Source of the DNA: JAQWBS01 sp047975765
GTDB taxonomy: Bacteria; Pseudomonadota; Alphaproteobacteria; RF32; CAG-239
NCBI GenBank assembly: GCA_047975765.1
Contig: JBKEEF010000018.1
Span: 1 to 58,318, forward strand
Direction: 5' to 3'
DNA length: 58,318 nucleotides
The stretch's first letter is position 1; the number at the start of each line of letters is the position of its first letter. Of the stretch, positions 42,499 to 51,606 are shown one piece after another. Position numbers and translations under genes: made by a program. The notes beneath the pieces are model-generated. The model saw only the letters and a program-made list of their open reading frames with translations. It was not told where the DNA came from and did no database searches.

Positions 42499-45400
42499 CA
42501 ATCAATCTTATCCAAAGATTTTGCCAAGATATAGTAGATTTTACCGATATCAGAACCAGAAAGAACAGAAAGCAACAAGCTTGCATTTTCACTCTTCTTA
42601 GCTTTGTCAAGTAAATGCTCAAATTCAGAAATATAACGTGTTACAAAAGTTCTGAACTCTACATTCTTTTCAAACAAAGTTTTAATATTGATAATTTGTT
42701 TTTTCGTCATTGTTTTTTCAAGATGTCTAACGAAAGCAGAGCTATCCCCATTATAATATTTCTTCCATAATTCTTCTTCAGATTCTGGATTGTAAATGCG
42801 GTTAATATCAACTGAAGCCGCTTCAAGTTGCTCAACAATATGAGCTGCAGATTTCAAGAAGTTTGAAAGCTCAACTTCATCATATCCTTTATTGAGTTCT
42901 TTGATTTTTTCTTCAGCTTTTTTAGAAGTTGTCCCAAGCAAATTGATTTGCTTATCAAACATTTCATTGAAAGTTGCAGACTTTTGAACAATATTATCAG
43001 ACTTGCTGACAAATTCAGATGTGGATTTATTCAAAACATTCATCACATTTTCAACTTTTTTCAAAGTTTCATCTGTTGCACCAACCAAAACTTCTGATTG
43101 TTTTAAGAAAACTTCACCTGAGTTTCTAATTTCATTTGAAATTCTTTCTGCATTTGCAGTGATTTCTGCAATAGAGGAACGCAATTTATCTCCTGAGTTT
43201 TCCAAATGTTTAGAGCTGTGTTTTGTAGTTTCTTCAAGCTGCATACTCAAGTTTTTAAAGCTTTCGCCTAAACCTTTCACTTTGTCATAAGCATAGTTAG
43301 CGCGGTTTGAAAGTTGGAGTGATGTGTCATTCAAAACAACATTGAAGCAATCAACCAATTGTTTTGTATCTTCACTAATCTTAATCATTTTGTCATTTTG
43401 TTCTGTGATTAAATCACTGATTTCAACAACACTCGTACTAGCTTCTGCTGTAACGGTTGAAAATCTTGAAATATGACCTTCATAATTTTTGATAACTTCA
43501 CTAACTGCTTTATTAGATTCTTTAGCAGTTCTACTCAAATCTTCGGAACACTGAGAAAGAGACATATTCACTTGTTCAACATCTTTGATGGTTGACTTAG
43601 AAGACTTAGAAACATCTTCGCTCACCTTCAAAAGTCTATCACCCAAAACGTCAATTTCATAAGCAACTTTACCTGTTGTATCAAAGACCTTGTCTGTTCC
43701 CTCTTTGAACTTTTCATTAATTTCGTTCATTTTTTTAGCAACATCCGTAGAAACATCAGAAAGAAGTTTATATTGTTGTGTGAGAGAAGTTTCACCTAGT
43801 CTAGATTGTGTTGCAACTACATTTACAATATCCGTCAAACTTTCTTTTTGTTGTTCGAAAGAGTCTCTAATACTATCAGACTGAGCTTTTGCTTTAATCA
43901 TTGCACCATCAATATTTTTAATGTTGTTGTCAATGACAATTGAAATATTCTTTGTTTCTTGAACAAGTTCAGAGTTAACCTCTTTAACTTTATTAAAGTT
44001 CATCAATAAATTATTTGTTGTTTCATTAGACTCATCTTTAACTTCTCTGACGATATTTCCAAAAGTTCCAATATTTGTTTTGAAAGTTTCGGCAATTTCT
44101 TTGAGCTTATCTGTTGATGATTTGATGAATTCATTCACTTCTTGATTTCTCAAGCCAATGATATTGTCCACTTCTGCCAACTTATCAATTGTTCTACCAG
44201 AATTTACAATAACAGCTTCAGAACGTTTAGTGACATCTTCTTCCAAGAGTGCCATACGAGAGAAGACTCTATCTGCACTTTGTTCAATTGTTGACAAGTT
44301 TTGTTTTAATGAAGCACCAATATTTCCAGTGTTTTCAGAAATCTTATCACAAATATCCTTAAATTCATTTTCTTGGTGTTTGAAGAGCAAATTAATTGCT
44401 TCTGCTTTTTCATCCAAAGCTTGTACCACATCAGAAACATATGAAACTGTATTTTCAGCCACAGAGTTGATCAGGACAGATTGGCTTTCGAATGAATTCA
44501 AGATATTAGAATAAGTTTTTTCTGAACTTGCTGTTGATGCATCAATAGCTTCAACTTGTCTTTCAATAATTTTCTTAACTTCATTGGCTTTTTCCAAAAC
44601 ATTGTCAGAAACACCAGAAAATTTCTTATTTTGTTCTTCAAGAATTTCTTCAGCTTTGATTGTCTTAGTAAGAACTCTATCGGTTGTCTCATCAAATTCA
44701 CTGGCTTGTTTTTGCATATCTTCAAGAACTTTTTGGCTTCTTCTTGCAACTTCATCAGAACTAGAGATGACTTCTTCAAGATGCTTTTTAACATTTGACA
44801 AAGAAGTTTCAGCTTCTTGATTAACAATGGTTGCAGCACGAGTGAGTTCATCAATCTGGCGTTTAAGTTCACCCTTAGTTGCATCAAGTCTGCTAACTGA
44901 ATCAGCAATATGACGTTGTTGTTGAGCCAGAGATGTTTCTCCAATTTTGCTTTGAGTAACAATAATAGAAGTTGATTCAACAAAAGCATCAGCATTTTTC
45001 TTAACATTTTGGCTAACATCCGCAAATTTTGAAATGGAATCCTCAGACTGAATGCGAATATTATTTGTGCTAAGTTCAAGTTCTTGGCTCAAAGTTTTAA
45101 GATTTTCAACAATTTCTTGAGAAATAGTATGAAGTTTTTCATTTTTACTATTCACCTCTCCAGAAAGCTTATCTGCTCTTTCCATTGTTTTATCTGTCAA
45201 ATCTGAAATACGAATATTTTCATCTTCAAATTTATCAACGAGAGAAGAAATTGTAGCAATTGCATATTTAGATTTATCTTCCAAAGCATCAACTTGAGAA
45301 TTGATTGAATCTTCAACCTCTTGCATAGAACCTTCAATTCTCTTAGAAACATTATCCAAATCTCTAACTTGAATTGCAATTGACTCTTCAAGAGAGTTTG

Positions 45401-46520
45401 TACGAGACATAATTTTTTCAATTTCAATATTGATTTTATCACCATGCTCACTAAATTTGCTAGAAAGAACATCAGATTTTTTATCAAGCATATCAACATG
45501 TTCCAAAACAAATTTGCTTTGGGAAGCGAGCAAATCACCAACTTTAGAAAGACTTCTATCAAGTGTTTTTTCAATAGTCGTATATTCTTCTTTAACTTTG
45601 CCAGAAGCATCCTCAATTCTTGTAAATTGATTATTAAGCAAATCAGCAACATATTCCATATTTGTACTTGATTTAGCAGCAAAATCTGAAAGCAAACTAT
45701 TCGCTTTAGACATCCTATTTTCATTATCTATATTGATATTTTGAAGTCTTGCAGAATATTTTTCCATGTTTTCGAGTTGAGGTCCTACAACATTAATCAA
45801 ACTCTTCACATTATCTTGAACTAAGTTAGCTGAAACATTAAATTCAGCAATACAATCTTTAAAATTGTCTGTTGTCCCAATAGCCTTGTCAGTCACATAT
45901 TCAAAACTCTTTGTCAAAGTTTCAATCGTTTCACCAAGTTCTCTCATAGATTTTCCTGAATAATTATCAAGAAGATAAACCAAACGAGCAAAATCGTCAA
46001 CTCTAGTTGAAAGTTCGTTTTTGATGATATCTGTTTGTTTTGTCGCCATTTTTGTGACTTCTTGCAAATCCACAACTTGTGAACGAATAGCATCAGCCAT
46101 AGCTTTGGCAGTTTTTGCACTACCATCTTCAGGATAAACCAGTTGATTCATATATGCTCTTAAAAATTTTGCTTCATTTTTGAAACTTGAACCACGATCA
46201 ATATAAGCCATTACCACCCAGATAATTGCCAAAGGAAGTGTTACACCAGCCAAAAAACCACCAAATTCGTCAGGCATCATCAAGAAAAGATTAGACCATC
46301 CAAAAAATTGTGTAATATAAATCAAAACGAATGCAAACCACAGAACACTAATCCCAATCATCAAACGATTAAGGTTATTGCTTAACCAGCTTTCGTGAAC
46401 TTCAACATTCACACTATTTGATTTTCTGGCAACATTAGTGTTTACAACTTCTTCATCAGAAGCTTCTTCAAAGGCATAGTTTTCTTCATAATTTTGAGTT
46501 TCATTTGGGTGGTTTGACAT
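42498..46520 (-). CDS. Giant membrane-anchored coiled-coil protein, possibly polar growth-ring (GPR)-like
   Basis: 1340 residues from the ATG at 46520, which has AAGGA 8 bases upstream. The N-terminal ~50 residues are polar and acidic. Two membrane segments follow at about 54-78 and 84-105 (GISVLWFAFVLIYITQFF; FGGFLAGVTLPLAIIWVVM). The remaining ~1200 residues are almost entirely predicted helical coiled coil with many recurring units (Q-S-R-x-G-E-T-S-L-x-Q-Q). There is no MCP signalling hairpin and no ATPase motif. The architecture resembles alphaproteobacterial apolipoprotein-like polar proteins such as the Agrobacterium growth pole ring protein, but homology is not shown. Coupled to dusB. 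Confidence 0.75.
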   Translation of the reverse strand: MSNHPNETQNYEENYAFEEASDEEVVNTNVARKSNSVNVEVHESWLSNNLNRLMIGISVLWFAFVLIYITQFFGWSNLFLMMPDEFGGFLAGVTLPLAIIWVVMAYIDRGSSFKNEAKFLRAYMNQLVYPEDGSAKTAKAMADAIRSQVVDLQEVTKMATKQTDIIKNELSTRVDDFARLVYLLDNYSGKSMRELGETIETLTKSFEYVTDKAIGTTDNFKDCIAEFNVSANLVQDNVKSLINVVGPQLENMEKYSARLQNINIDNENRMSKANSLLSDFAAKSSTNMEYVADLLNNQFTRIEDASGKVKEEYTTIEKTLDRSLSKVGDLLASQSKFVLEHVDMLDKKSDVLSSKFSEHGDKINIEIEKIMSRTNSLEESIAIQVRDLDNVSKRIEGSMQEVEDSINSQVDALEDKSKYAIATISSLVDKFEDENIRISDLTDKTMERADKLSGEVNSKNEKLHTISQEIVENLKTLSQELELSTNNIRIQSEDSISKFADVSQNVKKNADAFVESTSIIVTQSKIGETSLAQQQRHIADSVSRLDATKGELKRQIDELTRAATIVNQEAETSLSNVKKHLEEVISSSDEVARRSQKVLEDMQKQASEFDETTDRVLTKTIKAEEILEEQNKKFSGVSDNVLEKANEVKKIIERQVEAIDASTASSEKTYSNILNSFESQSVLINSVAENTVSYVSDVVQALDEKAEAINLLFKHQENEFKDICDKISENTGNIGASLKQNLSTIEQSADRVFSRMALLEEDVTKRSEAVIVNSGRTIDKLAEVDNIIGLRNQEVNEFIKSSTDKLKEIAETFKTNIGTFGNIVREVKDESNETTNNLLMNFNKVKEVNSELVQETKNISIVIDNNIKNIDGAMIKAKAQSDSIRDSFEQQKESLTDIVNVVATQSRLGETSLTQQYKLLSDVSTDVAKKMNEINEKFKEGTDKVFDTTGKVAYEIDVLGDRLLKVSEDVSKSSKSTIKDVEQVNMSLSQCSEDLSRTAKESNKAVSEVIKNYEGHISRFSTVTAEASTSVVEISDLITEQNDKMIKISEDTKQLVDCFNVVLNDTSLQLSNRANYAYDKVKGLGESFKNLSMQLEETTKHSSKHLENSGDKLRSSIAEITANAERISNEIRNSGEVFLKQSEVLVGATDETLKKVENVMNVLNKSTSEFVSKSDNIVQKSATFNEMFDKQINLLGTTSKKAEEKIKELNKGYDEVELSNFLKSAAHIVEQLEAASVDINRIYNPESEEELWKKYYNGDSSAFVRHLEKTMTKKQIINIKTLFEKNVEFRTFVTRYISEFEHLLDKAKKSENASLLLSVLSGSDIGKIYYILAKSLDKID

Positions 46521-46672
46521 CAAAAATTTCCTTATTTTCAAGACATAAGCTACAAAACATAAAAATTCACTTTGCCATTATAAGGCAATTTGCTTAATTT
46601 TATATTAGCATAGAGCTAAAAGCTGTCGTGATTATATCAATATTTTCAGAAATTTAAAGAACTATAACCGAG

Positions 46673-46849
46673 TTATTTCTCTCTTTTTTGTAAAAGATAC
46701 ACGAGTCGATTCAAAGCATGTTGTTTCATCTGATTTTCAGTCAATCCATGTGGGACAATTACAATCGCTTCTGTTGCTGTTTCAACATCTATCGCTGAAA
46801 CCTTAACAAGCTCCCCTTTCCTAACAAATTCAAATAAAACTTCTCTCAT
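46673..46849 (-). CDS. Small DUF6898-like protein
   Basis: 58 residues from the ATG at 46849 (MREVLFEFVRKGELVKVSAID). The pattern E-V-x-F-E-F, then V-K-V-S-A-I-D-x-x-T-x-T-E, a short gap and A-L-N-R-L-V-Y-L-L resembles the small DUF6898 family as I recall it from alphaproteobacteria. An upstream start at 46888 is possible; the purine-rich AGAGGGG lies about 13 bases before 46849. Function unknown. It sits immediately upstream of the giant coiled-coil gene on the same strand. Confidence 0.6.
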   Translation of the reverse strand: MREVLFEFVRKGELVKVSAIDVETATEAIVIVPHGLTENQMKQHALNRLVYLLQKREK

Positions 46850-46888
46850 TTTATTGTCAACACCCCTCTTTTTTTGAAATATAAACAC

Positions 46889-46920
46889 AAAAAAAGGAAA
46901 GATTCAACTTTCCTTTTTTT
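46889..46920 (-). terminator. Terminator after the 210-residue gene
   Basis: AAAAAAAGGAAAG pairs with CTTTCCTTTTTTT across ATTCAA (as seen on the plus strand); it can act on both strands and follows the gene ending at 46929. Confidence 0.85.
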
Positions 46921-46928
46921 TATTCTGA

Positions 46929-47561
46929 TTAATCCTCTCTATTCAAAGAAATAATATCTTCTCTCTTATAGAGTTTTATTTTTACAACTCTAACAACAAT
47001 AAAAACTTCGCCATTTTCTTCACAAAAGCTCAAATCATTGCTTCGGAAATGAGCCCAATCCTCATCATCTGGCAAATCAGAAGTTATCTTATCTGCAAAA
47101 GCTTTAGTCACAGGATAGCTTAAAACTGCATCAAAGAGCAAAGACAACACTGCGACAGAATCATAATCTACATTGTAAGTTTTAGGAACTTCACACTTTA
47201 TTGTTCCATTTTCTGAAGGATCAATAGAAATCATTTTCATTGCAAAGTCGGAAAAGCCCAAATGAATCTTATTCATAAACGAGGATGAATAAACCACACA
47301 AGGTAAAAAAACACTTTCATCTTCGTGAATTCTAAACCTATCAGACAGAAAGTAATAGTCTTCAGGAAATTCAAGATACTGAGCTAAAGACTTGTCAAGC
47401 AAAGAAAGTTTTCCATTCTTGATGATAAAAGGCAAAATTATGATTTTGTCTTTTATCCAAAGATCATATTTCAACCAAAATCTCAGGTAATGAAAATTAC
47501 GCAAGAGGCGGAAGAAAAGCACAAGACCAAGTACGCTAATAAGAACAATTAAATATTCCAT
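46929..47561 (-). CDS. Single-pass membrane protein of unknown function
   Basis: A 210-residue protein. Residues 1-18 are hydrophobic (MEYLIVLISVLGLVLFF) and a soluble domain of about 190 residues follows (LRFWLKYDLWIKDKIIILPF... then VFLPCVVYSSSFMNK, DYDSVAVLSLLFDAVL). No Shine-Dalgarno site precedes the ATG. It has terminators on both sides and therefore seems to be its own transcription unit. I recognise no family. Confidence 0.6.
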   Translation of the reverse strand: MEYLIVLISVLGLVLFFRLLRNFHYLRFWLKYDLWIKDKIIILPFIIKNGKLSLLDKSLAQYLEFPEDYYFLSDRFRIHEDESVFLPCVVYSSSFMNKIHLGFSDFAMKMISIDPSENGTIKCEVPKTYNVDYDSVAVLSLLFDAVLSYPVTKAFADKITSDLPDDEDWAHFRSNDLSFCEENGEVFIVVRVVKIKLYKREDIISLNRED

Positions 47562-47640
47562 AACATAAAAATTATTAATGACACAATAGTAAATATTCTG
47601 TCCAGATTAATATCACTATTTTTGTTATAGGTCAAACAAG

Positions 47641-47674
47641 AAAAGGGATATCTAACGAAAGATATCCCTTTATT
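47641..47674 (-). terminator. Terminator after parC
   Basis: AAGGGATATCT pairs with AGATATCCCTT across AACGA, with T residues on the minus strand side. Confidence 0.85.
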
Positions 47675-47682
47675 AAATTTAT

Positions 47683-49908
47683 TTATAAACATCCCTTAAA
47701 TTTATTGCTTCTTGGGAAGCCGTAAGGAACTTGTTTACCAACTTGAGCACGATGCCCAAGCCATGTAATCAAATCTGTTTCCACCTTAGGACCATTTGTT
47801 TTTTCGAAAACAAAGCCTTCTTCTTTTTTGAAGATTTGAATGTCAGAAATATTCGCATCTTTATATTTTTGCAAGGCAACACCTCGACCTCTGGCAAGAG
47901 ATGGAACTTCTTCTAAATCAAAAATCAAAAGTCTGCGGTTATTTCCTACAACCGCCACCATATCTCCAGTCACTTCAATACAATATTCAGCAGCTTCATT
48001 GTCATCTAAGTTCATAATCTTTCGGCCGTTTCTAGTCTGAGCCATAAGATGTGTATTATCAACCACAAACCCCCTACCAGAATTAGATGCGATGAGATAT
48101 TTTTTGCCTTCTTCATAAACAAACATAGAGCATACATTATCTGTGTTTGCCATATCAATCATCAAACGAAGTGGTTGTCCAAAACCACGTCCACTTGGAA
48201 TTTCGTGACCTAAAATATTAAAGAATTTACCATTTGTATCAAAAATAACAATTTTATCTGTTGTTTGTGCATGAATTGCCATTAACAAACTATCATCATC
48301 TTTGAATTTGAATTCTTCTTCAAGATTACTATGTCCTTTAAGACATCTAATCCAACCTTTTTCAGAGAGAATAACAGTGATAGGCTCTTTTTCCACCAAA
48401 ACCTCTAAAGGCATTTCAAATTCTTCAGTAGCTTCAACAAACTCTGTGCGACGACGCCCTAAAGCTGTTTTTTTACTAAATTTTTCTTTTGTTAATTTAA
48501 TTTCTTCTGCAATTTTAGCCCAACGTTTACCTTCATCAGAAAGCAAATCTTCAATTTCGCTTTTTTCACCAGAAAGTTCGTCAAATTCTCTTTTAATTTC
48601 AACTTCTTCAAGCTTTCTCAGAGAGCGAAGACGCATATTCAAAATAGCTTCTGCTTGATTTTCAGTTAAATCAAATTTCTTTATCAAAACTTGTTTTGGT
48701 TCGTCTTCTTGACGAATGATATGGATGACCTCGTCAATATTAAGGAAGGCAATCAAATATCCTGCCAAAAGCTCTAAACGATTGTTGATTTTTTCAAGTC
48801 TAAAATTGGCCTTTCTTTGCAAGACCACATGACGGTGATTAAGATATTCGACCAAAACCTCTTTCAAGCTCATCACACGAGGAACACCGTCTGAATCTAG
48901 GACATTCATATTCATATTGAAACGAACTTCAAGTTCAGTTTGTTTGAACAAATGTTCCATCAATAAATTAGCATCAACTGTACGATTCTTAGGAACTAAA
49001 ACAACGCGAACATCAATTGTTGACTCATCTTTAATATCATCCAAGAGCGGAACTTTTTTCTCAATAATGAGAGAAGCGATTTTTTCAATGAGTTTTGCTT
49101 TTTGAACTTGATATGGAATTTCCGTAATTACAATTTGATATTGACCATGTGTAAGTTCTTCTTTTTCCCATTTTGCACGGATTTTGAAAGCACCACGACC
49201 TTGTTTATAGGTATCCAAAATACTTGCAAAACTATCTGTAATAATGCCACCTGTTGGAAAATCAGGACCCTTAACTTTTCTAACTAAAGCTTCAATTTCA
49301 CAGTCTGGCTTTTCAATCACATGAAGGAGTGCATCACAAACTTCACTCAAATTGTGAGGAGGAATGTTTGTTGCCATACCAACTGCAATACCACTTGAAC
49401 CATTACAAAGTAAGTTTGGAACAGCTGAAGGCATCACAATCGGTTCGCTATCGTCCCCATCATAAGTTTCTCTAAAATCAACAGCGTCTTCATTCAATCC
49501 ATCCATAACTGCCATAGCAAATTCTGTAAGTTTTGCTTCTGTATAACGCATTGCGGCAGGACCGTCTCCGTCAATATTTCCAAAATTTCCTTGACCATCT
49601 ACTAAAGGATAGCGAACAGAAAAATCTTGTGCTAAACGAACCATTGCGCCATAAACAGCAGAGTCACCATGTGGGTGATATTTACCGATAACATCACCAA
49701 CAACTCTCGCACATTTCTTGAAACCTGATTTTGGGTCTAAGTGAAGCTGACGCATTGCATAAAGCAACCGTCTATGAACAGGTTTCAACCCATCCCTAAC
49801 ATCCGGTAAAGAACGAGAAACGATGGTGGACATCGCATAAGATAAATATCTTTTGCTAAGCTCTTCAGCAAGTTGAACCTCTTTGATATTTTGTAGTTCT
49901 TTTGTCAT
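47683..49908 (-). CDS. parC: DNA topoisomerase IV subunit A
   Basis: A 741-residue type II topoisomerase breakage-reunion subunit that unlinks daughter chromosomes. The N-terminal domain has MSTIVSRSLPDVRDGLKPVHRR, VGDVIGKYHPHGDSAVYGAMV and the catalytic Tyr in AAMRYTEAKL. The C-terminal domain has a degenerate GRGVALQKYKD and no GyrA box, which favours ParC over GyrA. In the quinolone-determining region the Ser is kept (GDSA), but the position four residues on, Glu84 in E. coli, is Gly. It begins 3 bases after recO. Confidence 0.94.
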   Translation of the reverse strand: MTKELQNIKEVQLAEELSKRYLSYAMSTIVSRSLPDVRDGLKPVHRRLLYAMRQLHLDPKSGFKKCARVVGDVIGKYHPHGDSAVYGAMVRLAQDFSVRYPLVDGQGNFGNIDGDGPAAMRYTEAKLTEFAMAVMDGLNEDAVDFRETYDGDDSEPIVMPSAVPNLLCNGSSGIAVGMATNIPPHNLSEVCDALLHVIEKPDCEIEALVRKVKGPDFPTGGIITDSFASILDTYKQGRGAFKIRAKWEKEELTHGQYQIVITEIPYQVQKAKLIEKIASLIIEKKVPLLDDIKDESTIDVRVVLVPKNRTVDANLLMEHLFKQTELEVRFNMNMNVLDSDGVPRVMSLKEVLVEYLNHRHVVLQRKANFRLEKINNRLELLAGYLIAFLNIDEVIHIIRQEDEPKQVLIKKFDLTENQAEAILNMRLRSLRKLEEVEIKREFDELSGEKSEIEDLLSDEGKRWAKIAEEIKLTKEKFSKKTALGRRRTEFVEATEEFEMPLEVLVEKEPITVILSEKGWIRCLKGHSNLEEEFKFKDDDSLLMAIHAQTTDKIVIFDTNGKFFNILGHEIPSGRGFGQPLRLMIDMANTDNVCSMFVYEEGKKYLIASNSGRGFVVDNTHLMAQTRNGRKIMNLDDNEAAEYCIEVTGDMVAVVGNNRRLLIFDLEEVPSLARGRGVALQKYKDANISDIQIFKKEEGFVFEKTNGPKVETDLITWLGHRAQVGKQVPYGFPRSNKFKGCL

Positions 49909-49911
49909 TTT

Positions 49912-50643
49912 CTATACTGCTTCTTTATATTCTACTGTAATTTCACGCAAATTAGCACGCTTTATTGGGAATTTCAAGCCATGTGCTTTAAAAAAGTTTT
50001 TATTGAGGAAAAACTCTGTCATCTCAAGTAAATCCAAGACTTCTAAATCACTTGGCATATAATTATTTTCCACCACAAAACGAGGAAATTTATATAATCT
50101 ATCCTTATAAGGCTCTCCTGCAGTTGCACAAACTGCTTTTCCACTTTTGGGAGAGACATATTCTAAATTTTCAGTTACACCAGTCGCTGAACATTCACTT
50201 AAATCCAAACCAACCCCCAAGAAGTTGAGTAAGTGATATTCAAAAAAAGCATAATGTGTCAACCAATTTTCTTCATTGATAAAAGAGAAAAAGCTATCGA
50301 CATAATAGAAAAATCTTTCCAAAGGTTCTTTTTCAACAAAACAATCGTGACAAAGTGCACAGAAAGAAGATAATACTTCAAGCTTTTGTGGCGAAGACAT
50401 AAAAGAAACCGCAATAGGAGAAATGAGTTCAACCTTAAAGCTAAGCATATTTTCATCAAGTCTTGCATAGCCTTGAATATGAACCAAATTACCAAGTTGA
50501 AAAGTTGAAAAAGTTTTTTTGTTCAGCGCTCCCTTAACATAACCGATTAGCTTTCCGTTATGTTTGGTCAACACGGTTAAAATCAAAGATTTATCACCGT
50601 GTTTGCGCAAATCAATTATATATCCTTCATCAACGATGTTCAT
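49912..50643 (-). CDS. recO: DNA repair protein RecO
   Basis: A 243-residue recombination mediator that loads RecA onto SSB-coated DNA with RecR. The N-terminal OB domain reads GYIIDLRKHGDKSLILTVLTKHNGKLIGYVKG (split by function, about residues 7-38). A helical C-terminal domain follows with FEYHLLNFLGVGLDLSECSATG, characteristic of alphaproteobacterial RecO. It lies between kdsA and parC with 3-base gaps on each side, so the three genes form one operon. Confidence 0.92.
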   Translation of the reverse strand: MNIVDEGYIIDLRKHGDKSLILTVLTKHNGKLIGYVKGALNKKTFSTFQLGNLVHIQGYARLDENMLSFKVELISPIAVSFMSSPQKLEVLSSFCALCHDCFVEKEPLERFFYYVDSFFSFINEENWLTHYAFFEYHLLNFLGVGLDLSECSATGVTENLEYVSPKSGKAVCATAGEPYKDRLYKFPRFVVENNYMPSDLEVLDLLEMTEFFLNKNFFKAHGLKFPIKRANLREITVEYKEAV

Positions 50644-50646
50644 GGA

Positions 50647-51489
50647 TTAATATTCATTCACCAAAGTTTTTGTTAAATTATCATATTGCTTCAAAGTTGA
50701 GAGCAAGTTTTTCATATCCTTCAAATAAACACTATTCGGACCGTCACTCAAAGCAACTTCAGGGTTTTCATGTGTTTCAATAAACACAGCAGCAATTCCC
50801 ACAGCTACTGCAGCTCTTGCAAGAGGTGGAACAAAATCTCTATTTCCACCAGTTGAACCACCAAGTCCACCAGGTTTTTGAACAGAGTGTGTTGCATCAA
50901 AAATCATTGGGCAACCAGTATCTTTTGCCATAACAGGAAAAGCTGTCATATCATTGACCAATGTATTATAACCGAAGCTTGTTCCTCTTTCTGTCAAGCA
51001 AATATTGACATTTCCGCTATCTTCACATTTTTTGACAATATTACGAACATCCCAAGGTGCAAGGAATTGACCTTTCTTCACATTAACAACTTTACCAGTT
51101 TCTGCAGCAGCCACAACTAAATCTGTTTGACGACACAAGAAAGCTGGAATTTGCAACATATCAACATGCTGAGCCACGATTGCACATTGTTCTTTTTCGT
51201 GAATATCAGTCACAATTGGGCAACCATAAAGTTTTTTAATTTCATCAAATGTACGAAGACCTTCGTCAATACCCACACCACGAGCACCATTGATTGAGGT
51301 TCTATTTGCTTTGTCAAAAGAAGCTTTGAAAACATAATTAATACCAACTTCTTTAGTGATTTCAACCAGCTTTCCAGCTAAATCAATTGCGTGTTGACGA
51401 GATTCAATTTGACAAGGTCCTGCCAAAACAGCGAGAGGCAACTTGTTTCCAATTTTAAAACTTCCGACTTGAACTTCTCTTTGTAGCAT
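50647..51489 (-). CDS. kdsA: 3-deoxy-8-phosphooctulonate synthase (KDO-8-phosphate synthase)
   Basis: A 280-residue TIM-barrel enzyme joining phosphoenolpyruvate and arabinose-5-phosphate to make Kdo-8-phosphate for the LPS core. Signature parts: LAGPCQIESRQHA, KASFDKANRTSINGARG, LQIPAFLCRQTDLV, FDATHSVQKPGG and IETHENPE. Cys in GPCQIES, where E. coli has Asn, indicates the metal-dependent class. The frame opens to 51552, but GGAG 7 bases before the ATG at 51489 and the alignment of the N-terminus support 51489. It leads the kdsA-recO-parC run. Confidence 0.95.
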   Translation of the reverse strand: MLQREVQVGSFKIGNKLPLAVLAGPCQIESRQHAIDLAGKLVEITKEVGINYVFKASFDKANRTSINGARGVGIDEGLRTFDEIKKLYGCPIVTDIHEKEQCAIVAQHVDMLQIPAFLCRQTDLVVAAAETGKVVNVKKGQFLAPWDVRNIVKKCEDSGNVNICLTERGTSFGYNTLVNDMTAFPVMAKDTGCPMIFDATHSVQKPGGLGGSTGGNRDFVPPLARAAVAVGIAAVFIETHENPEVALSDGPNSVYLKDMKNLLSTLKQYDNLTKTLVNEY

Positions 51490-51573
51490 TTCTAAACTCC
51501 AATAAATATTTCTAATGTCCATAAAATTATCAGAGTTTATAATTTTTCGCAACGATATAAATAGTTATGAGCA

Positions 51574-51600
51574 TAAAAAAAGAGGCCGTCAAGACCTCTC
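51574..51600 (-). terminator. Terminator after pagP
   Basis: On the minus strand AGAGGTC pairs with GGCCTCT across TTGAC, followed by a seven-base T-run. Confidence 0.85.
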
Positions 51601-51606
51601 AATTTA

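Noticed and set aside
44498..45079. 193-codon open frame inside the giant coiled-coil gene in another minus-strand frame
   Set aside because: It is Leu/Lys-rich shadow translation of a repetitive coiled-coil gene; no independent start signal.
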